64,000 bases of DNA from Phycisphaerae bacterium (GTDB lineage: Bacteria; Planctomycetota; Phycisphaerae; FEN-1346; JAACEH01): assembly GCA_012729015.1 (NCBI GenBank), contig JAAYDY010000107.1:1-64000 (forward strand), written 5' to 3'. Below, piece after piece: positions 53,235 to 61,360 of the stretch; the first letter of the stretch is position 1; every line of letters starts with the position of its first letter. Position numbers and translations under genes: made by a program. The notes below the pieces were generated by a model that was given only the letters and a program-made list of their open reading frames with translations, ran no database searches and had not been told where the DNA came from.

Positions 53235-53284
53235 AAACGACTCGGGACCGGTCCCGCGAAGGAACCGGGTCCGAGTCGTTTACC
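53235..53284 (+). terminator. Terminator after the metal ATPase
   Basis: AAACGACTCGG (53235-53245) pairs with CCGAGTCGTTT (53271-53281), extended inward by ACCGGT-like bases. It starts 4 nt after the stop codon. Confidence 0.7.
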
Positions 53285-53358
53285 GGCCGCCAGGCCCGCG
53301 CACTAATCTCGGCGCGACGTGCCGTCGCACGCATGGCCTTGCGGCAAACCAAGACAGG

Positions 53359-53514
53359 CTACCCTGGATCCCGGTAGACCTGCGGAGAGAAGCCCTCGCG
53401 GTTGGCCCTGCGACAGCGGGCACAGAAGCGATGTGCAATGTCGGTCTGAATCGTCCTTCCGCAACGCAGACACGGCAACTTCTTCTTCACCATCACAAGA
53501 GACCGCCTGGGCAC
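53359..53514 (-). CDS. 51-residue zinc-ribbon protein
   Basis: A short frame encodes a basic start (M-P-R-R-S-L-V-M-V-K-K-K), then C15-L-R-C18 and C31-A-R-C34, a C-x2-C-x12-C-x2-C zinc ribbon, and a polar tail. The start is a GTG with AAAGGAG 6 nt upstream, a strong site. The basic and zinc-ribbon layout suggests nucleic acid binding or a structural role. No named family is assigned. Confidence 0.7.
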   Translation of the reverse strand: MPRRSLVMVKKKLPCLRCGRTIQTDIAHRFCARCRRANREGFSPQVYRDPG

Positions 53515-53850
53515 GTCACACTCCTTTCAGGTCAACCGGCGCAGTTGCTCTCGACCTGTCGCCTCTATGGTCATTATTGGCGGCTCGTCGCGGAAGGAAA
53601 GCATCATGGCCACAGGACAGGCAACACCGGCGGGGGCGCACAGCGCTTGCGGAGCAACGGACGCCTAATCCGTTCCACCTCCAGAGCTTACATCGCCACC
53701 CCTGCCACAAGGTGTAACCCCGCCTGGGGCATTTCGTGGCGGCCGATTGTGAAATTGTGTGGAGAAACGGGAGGACACTTGGCCCCCCGGGCGTCCGGGG
53801 GCGACGCCTCTGGGCGCACGCAAGCGGTCCGTGAACGAGTCCGGGTCAGG
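53515..53850. other. Gene-free stretch
   Basis: No convincing coding frame. It holds the leader of the zinc-ribbon gene and a hairpin resembling a tRNA anticodon arm (53657-53673), without the rest of a tRNA. Confidence 0.4.
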
Positions 53851-54711
53851 TCATCGCATCAGGAGCACCGGCAACTGGCTGCTCGCCAGGACGCCGGCGG
53901 TGGTGCTGCCCAGGAGCCACTCGCGGATGCGCGATTCGCCGTAGGCGCCCATGACAATGAGGTCGCACTGACGCTCCTGAGAGAGCCGCATGATGACGTT
54001 CTCGGGATCGGCCTCCACGTCGGCGAGGAACTCGGCATGGATGCCGTCGTAGGGAGCCACGAGTTTGCGTGCCTCGTCGAGGATGCCGTCGTATCGCGGC
54101 CGGTCACGCGAGTCCGGGGCCACGGTCACGACGATCATCGGCAGCCCGGCCTCGCTGGCCAGGTCGCAGGCGGCCCGCAGCGCACGGTTGGCGTGGTTGC
54201 TGCCGTCATAGGCCATCAGCAGCCGCCCCAGCGGACGAAACTCGCTCGGCGTCACCAGGACCGGCCTCTGGCTGCGCCGCAGCACCTTCTGCACGGTGCT
54301 GCCCAGCTCGCCGTCCTCCCATTCGCCGTGCTCCCCCTGGCGTCCCAGGCAGAGCAGGTCCACCGAGCGGGCCTTATCCAGAATCACGTCGCGAACGATG
54401 CCTTCGTGCACCTCGTAGCCGACGCTCAGCGACGAATCTTCGAACGCCTCGCGGGCCTCGTCCATAACGCGGCGGGCCTGCTGCTTGACGCTGTGGACCA
54501 GATCGTCGTAGAAGGCCGGATAGGCAACGCTGGGCGCCATGCCCACGGGGCCGTAGTACCCCGTCATCAGCGGCCCCTGCGTCAGACGCAGGTCCTCGAC
54601 GAAGAGCACCGTCACACGCAGGCTCATGCGTTCGGCCCAGTGACGCGCGTAGCGCACAGCCACCTTCCCGCAAGGCGATCCGTCCGTACAGACCAGCAGG
54701 CTGCGTATCAT
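53851..54711 (-). CDS. Tandem universal stress protein (UspA family)
   Basis: A 286-residue protein made of two UspA domains. Domain 1 (about 1-145) starts I-R-S-L-L-V-C-T-D-G-S and ends with G-R-Q-G-E-H-G-E-W-E-D-G-E-L-G-S-T-V. Domain 2 (about 150-286) starts G-R-L-L-M-A-Y-D-G-S and ends with G-A-Y-G-E-S-R-I-R-E-W-L-L-G-S-T-T. Both end motifs follow the G-x2-G-x9-G-S/T ATP-binding pattern, loosely in domain 1. Members help cells survive starvation, oxidants or oxygen shift. The ATG at 54711 follows GGAGG by 7 nt. The gene stands alone. Confidence 0.9.
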   Translation of the reverse strand: MIRSLLVCTDGSPCGKVAVRYARHWAERMSLRVTVLFVEDLRLTQGPLMTGYYGPVGMAPSVAYPAFYDDLVHSVKQQARRVMDEAREAFEDSSLSVGYEVHEGIVRDVILDKARSVDLLCLGRQGEHGEWEDGELGSTVQKVLRRSQRPVLVTPSEFRPLGRLLMAYDGSNHANRALRAACDLASEAGLPMIVVTVAPDSRDRPRYDGILDEARKLVAPYDGIHAEFLADVEADPENVIMRLSQERQCDLIVMGAYGESRIREWLLGSTTAGVLASSQLPVLLMR

Positions 54712-54782
54712 CGGAGGCCCTCCGATAGTGACTGACGTGTGCACACCCGCCCAGACACCCTACGGCCTCGGCGGGACAGGGT

Positions 54783-55346
54783 TCAGTTGGACCCGGTGAC
54801 GCGAACGGCCAGAATCATGGTCTTCTCGTCCACTTTCGGCCCGCCCAGGAGGATGAACTTGTCCTTGACGACCTTGGCGCCGACTGGCCCGAGGACGCCG
54901 ACCTCTTTGGCGGGCTTGCCCTCGGCATCGGCGGTAATGCGGACGATCCGCAGGGCCAGATCCATCTTCGGGGCCGCTTCGTCCGACATGTCGGCCCCCA
55001 CGTACTTGGCCTTCAGGAAGTAGTCGGCCGCCAGACCGCAGGTCTGTTCCTGGTCGAGGCGGATCTTGACGCTCGTGGTCCGATGAAGGGAGAACTGGTT
55101 GAACCGCGTGCCGTAGTTGGCCGTCAGCAGTTCGGCCAGTTCCTTCAGTGACGTGTCAGCCTGAGGCTGTTCTCCCTTGGATGCCATGATGACAAACACC
55201 TGCACATCGACGCTCCCGGGAGCTTCGGCCTTCTTGGGCCCGCCTCCCTCCTGGGCCGCCAGGACCGACGACAGGCACCAGACGACAGCCGCAGCGGCAA
55301 GGGCCGCCGACCGACGACACCCGCGTGCACTTCGGGGCGTGTTCAT
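54783..55346 (-). CDS. Secreted protein at the end of the sigma/anti-sigma operon
   Basis: A 187-residue exported protein with a signal peptide ending near V-L-A-A-Q and a mainly beta body. It has no recognised family. Its ATG overlaps the anti-sigma stop codon (ATGA), so the sigma factor, anti-sigma factor and this protein are translated as a coupled set. It may be a periplasmic sensor for the anti-sigma protein or a target under its own control. This is an inference from gene order. Confidence 0.7.
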   Translation of the reverse strand: MNTPRSARGCRRSAALAAAAVVWCLSSVLAAQEGGGPKKAEAPGSVDVQVFVIMASKGEQPQADTSLKELAELLTANYGTRFNQFSLHRTTSVKIRLDQEQTCGLAADYFLKAKYVGADMSDEAAPKMDLALRIVRITADAEGKPAKEVGVLGPVGAKVVKDKFILLGGPKVDEKTMILAVRVTGSN

Positions 55347-56089
55347 TGAACGGGTTCCTCCGGATGTCCCGCGGCGGCGGGAGAGTAGTTGACCCACACG
55401 ATCTGCACGTACGTATCGTCATCCACCCTCAGTGTATCCACAAAACCGGCCGAATCCGCGGCGAAATCGAACTCGACGTCGCCGTAGGCGGCCAGTTGCC
55501 GGGTGTGGATGATCGGCTGCACGCTGAGGATCACCATGGCCACGATGGCAGCGGCAGCGGCCAACCCGGCCGCATGGGCCCAGAGCGATGTCCAGGCCCG
55601 TCGCCTCGGTTGCGGCAGGTGGAGCGGCCGGCGATCCTGCCGGGCCGTCAGGCGAACCGCCTGCGTGCGCTGGCCGACGGCCGGGCGCGACGCACTCGGC
55701 GCGGCTATCCGCGCCGACTTCGCCTCGATCTCCGCCGCTCGCTGGCCGGCCAGAACGTCCAGAGTCGAGGCTTCCTCCTCCTCGGCGACGAACTCCTCGT
55801 CGGCCGTCAGGTCTGTGAGCGTTTCCAGCGACACGCGCTTGGACTCGCGAGGCAGACGCGCCTCGATCCGCGTCCAGACGCCCTTCCATGCCTCGCCGCT
55901 CGGCTGCGACACGGGATAGGCCCCGTAGGCCCGGACGGCCGCCTGCTGCTCCTGGAGCTTGCCGCGCAGAGCCGGCCGCCGCGCGAGCTCCCGCTCCACG
56001 CGCTGCCGGGCGTCGGCCGACAGTTGCCCGTCGACGTATCCCGCAAGAAGAACCTCGAATTGCTCTTCGGTCACGTCAGTGGTCCTCAT
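55343..56089 (-). CDS. Membrane anti-sigma factor
   Basis: A 248-residue protein with an N-terminal anti-sigma-like domain, one membrane helix (about residues 165-188) and a periplasmic C-terminal part. The domain opens E-E-Q-F-E-V-L-L-A-G-Y-V-D-G-Q-L-S, as in zinc-finger anti-sigma (ZAS/zf-HC2) proteins, but has no His or Cys where the zinc ligands H-x3-C-x2-C would be. It should hold the ECF sigma factor at the membrane. The start overlaps the sigma gene by 14 nt. Confidence 0.8.
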   Translation of the reverse strand: MRTTDVTEEQFEVLLAGYVDGQLSADARQRVERELARRPALRGKLQEQQAAVRAYGAYPVSQPSGEAWKGVWTRIEARLPRESKRVSLETLTDLTADEEFVAEEEEASTLDVLAGQRAAEIEAKSARIAAPSASRPAVGQRTQAVRLTARQDRRPLHLPQPRRRAWTSLWAHAAGLAAAAAIVAMVILSVQPIIHTRQLAAYGDVEFDFAADSAGFVDTLRVDDDTYVQIVWVNYSPAAAGHPEEPVQ

Positions 56090-56768
56090 CGGCGGCCATC
56101 GGGCCATCCTGCGACTCGGAAAGAATCTGCTGCAACTTCTGCCTGGCGTAATAGATGCGGCTCATCACGGTGCCGATGCTGATGTTCAGAATCTCGGCGA
56201 TGTCGCGGTAACTGACTCCCTCGACCGCAAACAGGACGAACGCCGTGCGGTTGGTCTCGGGGATCTCGGCCAGAGCCTCGTCGATCCGGTTCTTGAGTTC
56301 CTTCATCTCGGCCGGCCGCGACGGTTCACGGTCGTCGCTGCGCGTGCTGGGAATCTGCGGCGGCTCGTCGCCGTCCAGCGGGGCCGCTTTGCGGACCGCG
56401 CGGCTGCGACGCAGATCCAGGCTGCAATTCGTGACGATCCGGTAGAACCACGTCTTGAAACTTGCGCCGCCGCGAAAGGCCTGGAGCCCCGCAAACGCCT
56501 TCATGAACGCCTCTTGCACGGCGTCCAACGCATCGTCGCCGTTGCCGAGCAGCCGGTAGGCGATCTGGTAGGCCGGGCCACGGTATTTCTCGAACAGCCG
56601 CGAAAACGCCTCGCGACGGCCCTCCTGGGCCTGCCCCACCAGCCTGGCATCCTCGCTGGCGACCTCGCCGACCTGGCTGGCCACCCGCTGCATCGCCTCG
56701 CTGACGCGACGCGGCGCGGGCCGCCCGGCCTCGGACGCCTCGGAACCCTTCTGCTGGCTGCTTTCCAT
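56076..56768 (-). CDS. ECF-family RNA polymerase sigma factor
   Basis: A 230-residue alternative sigma factor. An N-terminal extension of about 35 residues precedes region 2 (Y-R-G-P-A-Y-Q-I-A-Y-R-L-L-G-N-G-D-D-A, then V-Q-E-A-F-M-K-A-F and the W-F-Y-R-I-V-T-N melting motif). A linker rich in Asp, Arg and Pro follows. Region 4 contains A-F-V-L-F-A-V-E-G-V-S-Y-R-D-I-A-E and I-G-T-V-M-S-R-I-Y-Y-A-R. It is translated with the downstream anti-sigma factor. Promoter at 56862-56890 is of the housekeeping type, with a leader of about 90 nt. Confidence 0.92.
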   Translation of the reverse strand: MESSQQKGSEASEAGRPAPRRVSEAMQRVASQVGEVASEDARLVGQAQEGRREAFSRLFEKYRGPAYQIAYRLLGNGDDALDAVQEAFMKAFAGLQAFRGGASFKTWFYRIVTNCSLDLRRSRAVRKAAPLDGDEPPQIPSTRSDDREPSRPAEMKELKNRIDEALAEIPETNRTAFVLFAVEGVSYRDIAEILNISIGTVMSRIYYARQKLQQILSESQDGPMAADEDH

Positions 56769-56861
56769 CACGTTAGACGCCCTACGGGCATCCCTATTCA
56801 GGGCCAAAACCGGTATGTCGCCCCCGCACCGCCGCAGACCGGAGACAACTGAACCGACAGG

Positions 56862-56890
56862 ATTGTAGCAGCCTGACCCGTCCAGTTCAA
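56862..56890 (-). promoter_or_regulatory. Promoter of the sigma/anti-sigma operon
   Basis: TTGAAC and TACAAT with a 17 bp spacer on the minus strand. Confidence 0.6.
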
Positions 56891-56975
56891 CCGTGCACCC
56901 CCGCGGCGGACCGACGGCCGGCCCCCTCGCCAGGGAACCGGCCGCTCGTGTCATCACGCGCCGTGCCGACGGCAA

Positions 56976-58340
56976 TCACTCCGACAGCAGTTTCTCCACG
57001 TCCACCTGTCGCCAGTTCCTTTCCGACAACACGTAGACTGGGGCCTCCGTCAGCTTGAGCTTCACCTTGCCGCCCTCGGCCTCGACGCGGCTGACGTTGC
57101 CCAACATGTCCACCAACGTCGCTCCCTTGCCGCCGTAGCCGTCGAACTCGTGCTCCACGGCCCCCTCGCCTGCGTTCCACGCCATCAGCACGGGCTCGCC
57201 GCCGGGGCCCTTGAACTCGAAGGCGCACACGCCGTCGACCTTCTCGCTGAGCGTCCGAACGTCCTTGCGAGGATCGGGAATCAGTCTGGCCATCACTCGC
57301 GTCGCCTTGGCCTGCTCGCGCCATTTGCCGGGCTCGATGAAGAATCCGAACGACCGCCGCGAATTGTCGGGACCGTACACAATGTCCTCGACATACATCA
57401 CCTGCACCTGCGTCGCGCCATGCACGCCGGCCAGGGCAAACAGCCGCACCGTGAAGCACGCCTGCTGCCGCTCGTCGCGAACCTGCCGCTGGTTGGGATA
57501 CTCGATCGGGAAGCCAACCTCCGTGAACCAGATGGGCTTGGCCTTGAGCTTGGCCTCCTTCTCCCATTCGCGGATCATCTCCACCCCCCTGGCCAGGCCG
57601 CCGGCCTCGGGACTGCGGGGCATGGTGTAGGGGTGCGTCCCGATGTAGTCATACGAGCCGGTTCCCGCCAGTTCGGTGACGTCGCGGATGAACTTCCGCC
57701 AGCCGATGTACTTGAGCTTCTGAAACATGCCGTCCGCCTTCAACGCCTGGCCGCTGTCGGGCACGCCGCCGGCCGTGTTGAACGCGATGATCTGCGCACC
57801 GGGATCCGCCTTGCGAATCTCCTCGGTCGCCGCTTTCAGCAACTTCGCGTAGAGCTCCGTCCGCAGGAGTCCGCTCTCGCCGGGATTCAGAAACTCGATG
57901 TTCGGCTCGTTCCAGATCTGCCAGTACCGGATCGGCAGCGGCTTGACATCCGCATGCTCCTTCCACAAGGTGCCGCCGGGCCCGTAACGCAGGACCGACG
58001 CACGCGCCTGCTCGCGAAAAGCCGCCACCGCTTCGTCCACCGGCATCGTGCGGCTGTGCGACAACCCGTTCAGAAAGAGCGACGGCGTCAGATGCACGCC
58101 GTTGCGCGCGGCCGTCAGTGCCGCGTCGTCGGTCGCCTTGCCGTCCCAGCCGCCGGTGCGAACCCACCGGATGCCCGTCTTCTGGATGTCGTCGGCGTAA
58201 CGGACGTAATTGGCCGCCCACGTATAGAGCCCATAGAGCTGGGGCTCCGGCAACGCCTCAGCGGCGCGAGCCTCGGCCCACGGTGCCGCGGCCACCATGC
58301 ACGCCATCACGCACACGGCCAAGATCACTCGCACGACCAT
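56976..58340 (-). CDS. Secreted GH39/clan GH-A-like glycoside hydrolase
   Basis: A 454-residue exported enzyme with a signal peptide (V-I-L-A-V-C-V-M-A-C-M-V-A-A-A) and a TIM barrel. The acid/base is the Glu of I-W-N-E-P-N (near residue 142), and the nucleophile is the Glu of I-W-F-T-E-V-G-F (near residue 274). This spacing and the N-E-P-N box fit clan GH-A, closest to GH39 and its relatives. A short beta-sandwich tail follows. AAGGAGG lies 7 nt before the ATG at 58340; an ATG just before it (58343) is only 4 nt from the same box. The substrate is unknown. Confidence 0.8.
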   Translation of the reverse strand: MVVRVILAVCVMACMVAAAPWAEARAAEALPEPQLYGLYTWAANYVRYADDIQKTGIRWVRTGGWDGKATDDAALTAARNGVHLTPSLFLNGLSHSRTMPVDEAVAAFREQARASVLRYGPGGTLWKEHADVKPLPIRYWQIWNEPNIEFLNPGESGLLRTELYAKLLKAATEEIRKADPGAQIIAFNTAGGVPDSGQALKADGMFQKLKYIGWRKFIRDVTELAGTGSYDYIGTHPYTMPRSPEAGGLARGVEMIREWEKEAKLKAKPIWFTEVGFPIEYPNQRQVRDERQQACFTVRLFALAGVHGATQVQVMYVEDIVYGPDNSRRSFGFFIEPGKWREQAKATRVMARLIPDPRKDVRTLSEKVDGVCAFEFKGPGGEPVLMAWNAGEGAVEHEFDGYGGKGATLVDMLGNVSRVEAEGGKVKLKLTEAPVYVLSERNWRQVDVEKLLSE

Positions 58341-58369
58341 CATGGTTCCTCCTTCTGCTTTGGTGTCGG

Positions 58370-61291
58370 CTACTTGCCAATGACCAGCTTCGCGCAGGTG
58401 CGAACATCGTCCCAATATGTGAAGTGCGGCTGATGCGGGAACAGCAGCACCTGCTTGGCGGCCCAACCGGAGGGCCGCAGATTGACCGTACGGTCCACGT
58501 CGCTCAACGAGAGCACGAATCCGATGGCGCCACCCGGCTGGACCTTCAGTTCCGCCAGCGGCGCGCTGCCCTCGACCACGTAGCCGGTGGCTGTTCGGCG
58601 ACAGGTGCAGGCCCACCCTGCCCCGCCTTTGCCGGACGTCTGTTCCTGATCGAACGGCAGTGGGACGGACCAGGTGATGTCGCTGCCAAGCGGAGCCGGC
58701 GACTTCCAGTCCAGGTACTTGCCGTCGGTGCTCAGGCGGATGGAGCAACTGTCGGCACGCTTCAGAGCGCGCCCGCCCTGAATCTCCTCATCGTACGCCG
58801 CAAGGACCGAGTCCTTCACCTCGATGCCGACGTACAGCTTCTGGCCGTCGTTGGCCAACCGCACGCGGGCCGACAGGTCGTCGGGGCCGCCCCAACTGTT
58901 CGGGAAGTAGAGGTGCCCGGCAAGGAATCGGCCGTCGTCGGCCTTGTAGTCGGCGGCGTCCGTCGGCCAGGCGTCCAGGCGTCCATCCATCGGCGGCGCC
59001 GACGCCACCTTCGGCGCCGTCAGGGTTTCTGGGTCGAGGATATCCTTGCGGAGTTGAATCTCGTTGACCAGGCCCTCGCCGAGGACGATGTCGGCGGCAT
59101 AGAGTTTCCCGGCAGCGATAAGCCTGCGGGCCTCGGCAGCCGCCTTCGTGTAGGCCTCCGGCACAGCCACGGCGTCGAGCGCCTTGACCTCGCCGCAGAG
59201 CTTCTCGAAACCGGCCGCCTTGGCCTCGACCCACGCGCGATACGCGTCGCACGGAACGCCTTCGACCTTCGGCTCGCCCGACGCCGTGTCGCTCAGGGCC
59301 ACCAACTCGTACGGCGGCAGAACCACCGACCGCCCGTCAACGACGAGGCGCGAGGCAAACGGAATCAGGCTCACCGCCGAGAGGTAACGTTTGCCCTCGA
59401 ACTCGGCCCAGCGGACCACGGCCGTGTCCACCGGCATGTTGCGGACGTCCTGCATCTGAACCGGCGGCAGGCTGCGCAGCGCCTTGGCGAACCGCCGGAT
59501 GTGCTGCTCGTGGCCGAAGAACTTGTTGTTCCACGATCCGGACATGATCGCCAGACGATCGCGGAGGCCGATGGTCCGCGCGAAGGTCGCCAGCGACAGC
59601 GGCGACGGGGCGTTGGCGTCGGGGGCCACCCAGAGCTTGCGCGCCCAGAAATTCACGTCCTGGTGCAGGCCGAAGTATCCCTCGTGGTGCGTGTTCCAGA
59701 TGGCGGCGTAGGCGCCCCCGCCCGACAGGTCGCTGCGACGCCGACTGTTGTCCAGGTCATAGAAGATCATGGCCCGCGGATCCCAGGCGTACAGGTCGAA
59801 GATCTTGTGGTCGTCCGGCTGAAGCTGTTCCCACACGGTCAGCCCCGGCACCTTCTTCATCTCCGCCGGATCGCGGCCCCAGGCCTTCCACGCCACCAGA
59901 GCCTGGTCGCCCAGCCAGTCGGACCACGGCCTGCCGCTGGTTTCCCAGCCCATGACCACGCCGTCCATCGTCGGCGTCTTGCCGCCGGGCATCTCCTTGC
60001 CGTCGAAGTATTCGATGTGCAGCCCGCGGCCGCCCAGGTACGTGATGACCTCCAAGTCGGGGTTGCGGGCCTTGATGTGGGCGATCACCTCTTCCAGCAG
60101 GCCCGCTTCCTTCAGGCGGTCGTAGAACTGGATGCCGTACATGCCGCCCAGGGCGATGCCGCGCAGCGACTTGAACGTGCTGTAACGATCCAGGAACTCG
60201 TCGAAGCCCTTCAGCAGGGCCGCCCTCAGCTCGTCCTTGCTCATGTCGTCCCAGCCCTTGCCGCCCATCTTGAAGTTGCCTTCGGGGTGGAAACTGGCGA
60301 TGAGACCGAACCCGCCGCGCGCGTCCATCGCCGCAAGCACCTTGTCCAGATGGTCCGGCTGGCCGCCGCTGCGGTCCCACGACGGAATGGTGCACCAGGC
60401 GCCCCAGGAGTTGTTGGCGACGACCACCCAGCTCAGCTCATTGACGCCCACATACTCGCAGTAGTCCAGCATGTGCTCAATGGCGTTCGGGCTGCGGAAC
60501 CCGAAGTGGAACGTCGTCGGCAGGAACGCGAACGAGTTGAAGTGGCCGAAGCGCCGTTGCCGGTCCCCGGCCGGGGCGGCGATGTCCAGCTTCGGCAGCG
60601 GTTTCTCGATGGCATAGATCCAGATGCGGCTCGCGGCCGCAGGATGGCCGTAACGCGAGAAGTTCCCGACCATGACCACCGGCTCGGCTTCCTGCGGGTA
60701 CATGATAAACGTGTGGTACTGCATCCGGTTCGACAGGGGCAAGGGGTGGCCCGTGTAGGCGATGGTCTCCAGGCTCCAGTCGGCGTTGGAGGCCCCGGAG
60801 AGCATCGATTCGTGCGTGCAGAAGTTGATGGTGCGCACGGCATCGTCGGGGTACTCCCAGACGATCAGGACGGGCTGGTCCTTGCCGGCCGTTTTGAACT
60901 TGTAGGCGAAGAAGGCGTGACGGTGGGCGGCTGTCTGACGGTATTTGCCGGCCGGGCCGTCCACGACGCTCGATGTGCCCTGATCCTTGAACGGGCGATC
61001 CGGGTCGGACGCGGTACAGTCGATGGTGTCAATGAGCCGCACGTCCAGGTCCATGGCTTCCTTGATGGCCTCGGGGCCGGTCAGCGGCGGCGACGTGACG
61101 ACAACCTCCGCGGGGGCCGCCGCGGAAGATGCGTCGCCGGGCGCGCGGGGCGTGTCGGGTTCCGACGACTCGGATGGCGCGGCATTCGTGGCCGGCGAGG
61201 CTGAGCCGGAGGGCTGCCCCTTGTCGACGGATTCTTTGCAGCCCGCTGCCACAACGGCACACACAGACAGGACCAGAAGCGTGCGTTTCAT
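58370..61291 (-). CDS. Large lipoprotein, tandem paralogue A
   Basis: A 973-residue lipoprotein: signal V-V-A-A-G-C with Cys18 lipidated, then a low-complexity Ser/Pro/Ala linker to about residue 70. A beta-rich N-terminal domain contains D-Q-G-T-S-S-V-V and A-H-R-H-A-F-F-A-Y. A central region with TIM-barrel character (about 270-520) includes I-P-S-W-D-R, M-D-A-R-G-G-F-G-L-I-A-S and I-A-L-G-G-M-Y-G. The C-terminal CBM9/DOMON-like domain (about 790-970) includes P-P-M-D-G-R-L-D-A-W-P, G-Q-K-L-Y-V-G-I-E-V and Y-V-V-E-G-S-A-P-L-A-E-L. The central region may be a new glycoside hydrolase, but no catalytic pair can be named. GGAGG precedes the ATG. The next gene upstream is a paralogue. Confidence 0.8.
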   Translation of the reverse strand: MKRTLLVLSVCAVVAAGCKESVDKGQPSGSASPATNAAPSESSEPDTPRAPGDASSAAAPAEVVVTSPPLTGPEAIKEAMDLDVRLIDTIDCTASDPDRPFKDQGTSSVVDGPAGKYRQTAAHRHAFFAYKFKTAGKDQPVLIVWEYPDDAVRTINFCTHESMLSGASNADWSLETIAYTGHPLPLSNRMQYHTFIMYPQEAEPVVMVGNFSRYGHPAAASRIWIYAIEKPLPKLDIAAPAGDRQRRFGHFNSFAFLPTTFHFGFRSPNAIEHMLDYCEYVGVNELSWVVVANNSWGAWCTIPSWDRSGGQPDHLDKVLAAMDARGGFGLIASFHPEGNFKMGGKGWDDMSKDELRAALLKGFDEFLDRYSTFKSLRGIALGGMYGIQFYDRLKEAGLLEEVIAHIKARNPDLEVITYLGGRGLHIEYFDGKEMPGGKTPTMDGVVMGWETSGRPWSDWLGDQALVAWKAWGRDPAEMKKVPGLTVWEQLQPDDHKIFDLYAWDPRAMIFYDLDNSRRRSDLSGGGAYAAIWNTHHEGYFGLHQDVNFWARKLWVAPDANAPSPLSLATFARTIGLRDRLAIMSGSWNNKFFGHEQHIRRFAKALRSLPPVQMQDVRNMPVDTAVVRWAEFEGKRYLSAVSLIPFASRLVVDGRSVVLPPYELVALSDTASGEPKVEGVPCDAYRAWVEAKAAGFEKLCGEVKALDAVAVPEAYTKAAAEARRLIAAGKLYAADIVLGEGLVNEIQLRKDILDPETLTAPKVASAPPMDGRLDAWPTDAADYKADDGRFLAGHLYFPNSWGGPDDLSARVRLANDGQKLYVGIEVKDSVLAAYDEEIQGGRALKRADSCSIRLSTDGKYLDWKSPAPLGSDITWSVPLPFDQEQTSGKGGAGWACTCRRTATGYVVEGSAPLAELKVQPGGAIGFVLSLSDVDRTVNLRPSGWAAKQVLLFPHQPHFTYWDDVRTCAKLVIGK

Positions 61292-61360
61292 GGCGAACCT
61301 CCGAAGAAGAAGTAAGGGAATCGGGCCCTTCGTCCGTCGCGCGGCGACGCGACCACGGCG

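Noticed and set aside
53657..53673. tRNA-Arg(CCU)-like anticodon arm
   Set aside because: A 5 bp stem with a 7-base loop is present, but the loop lacks U33, and no acceptor or T-arm could be folded around it.
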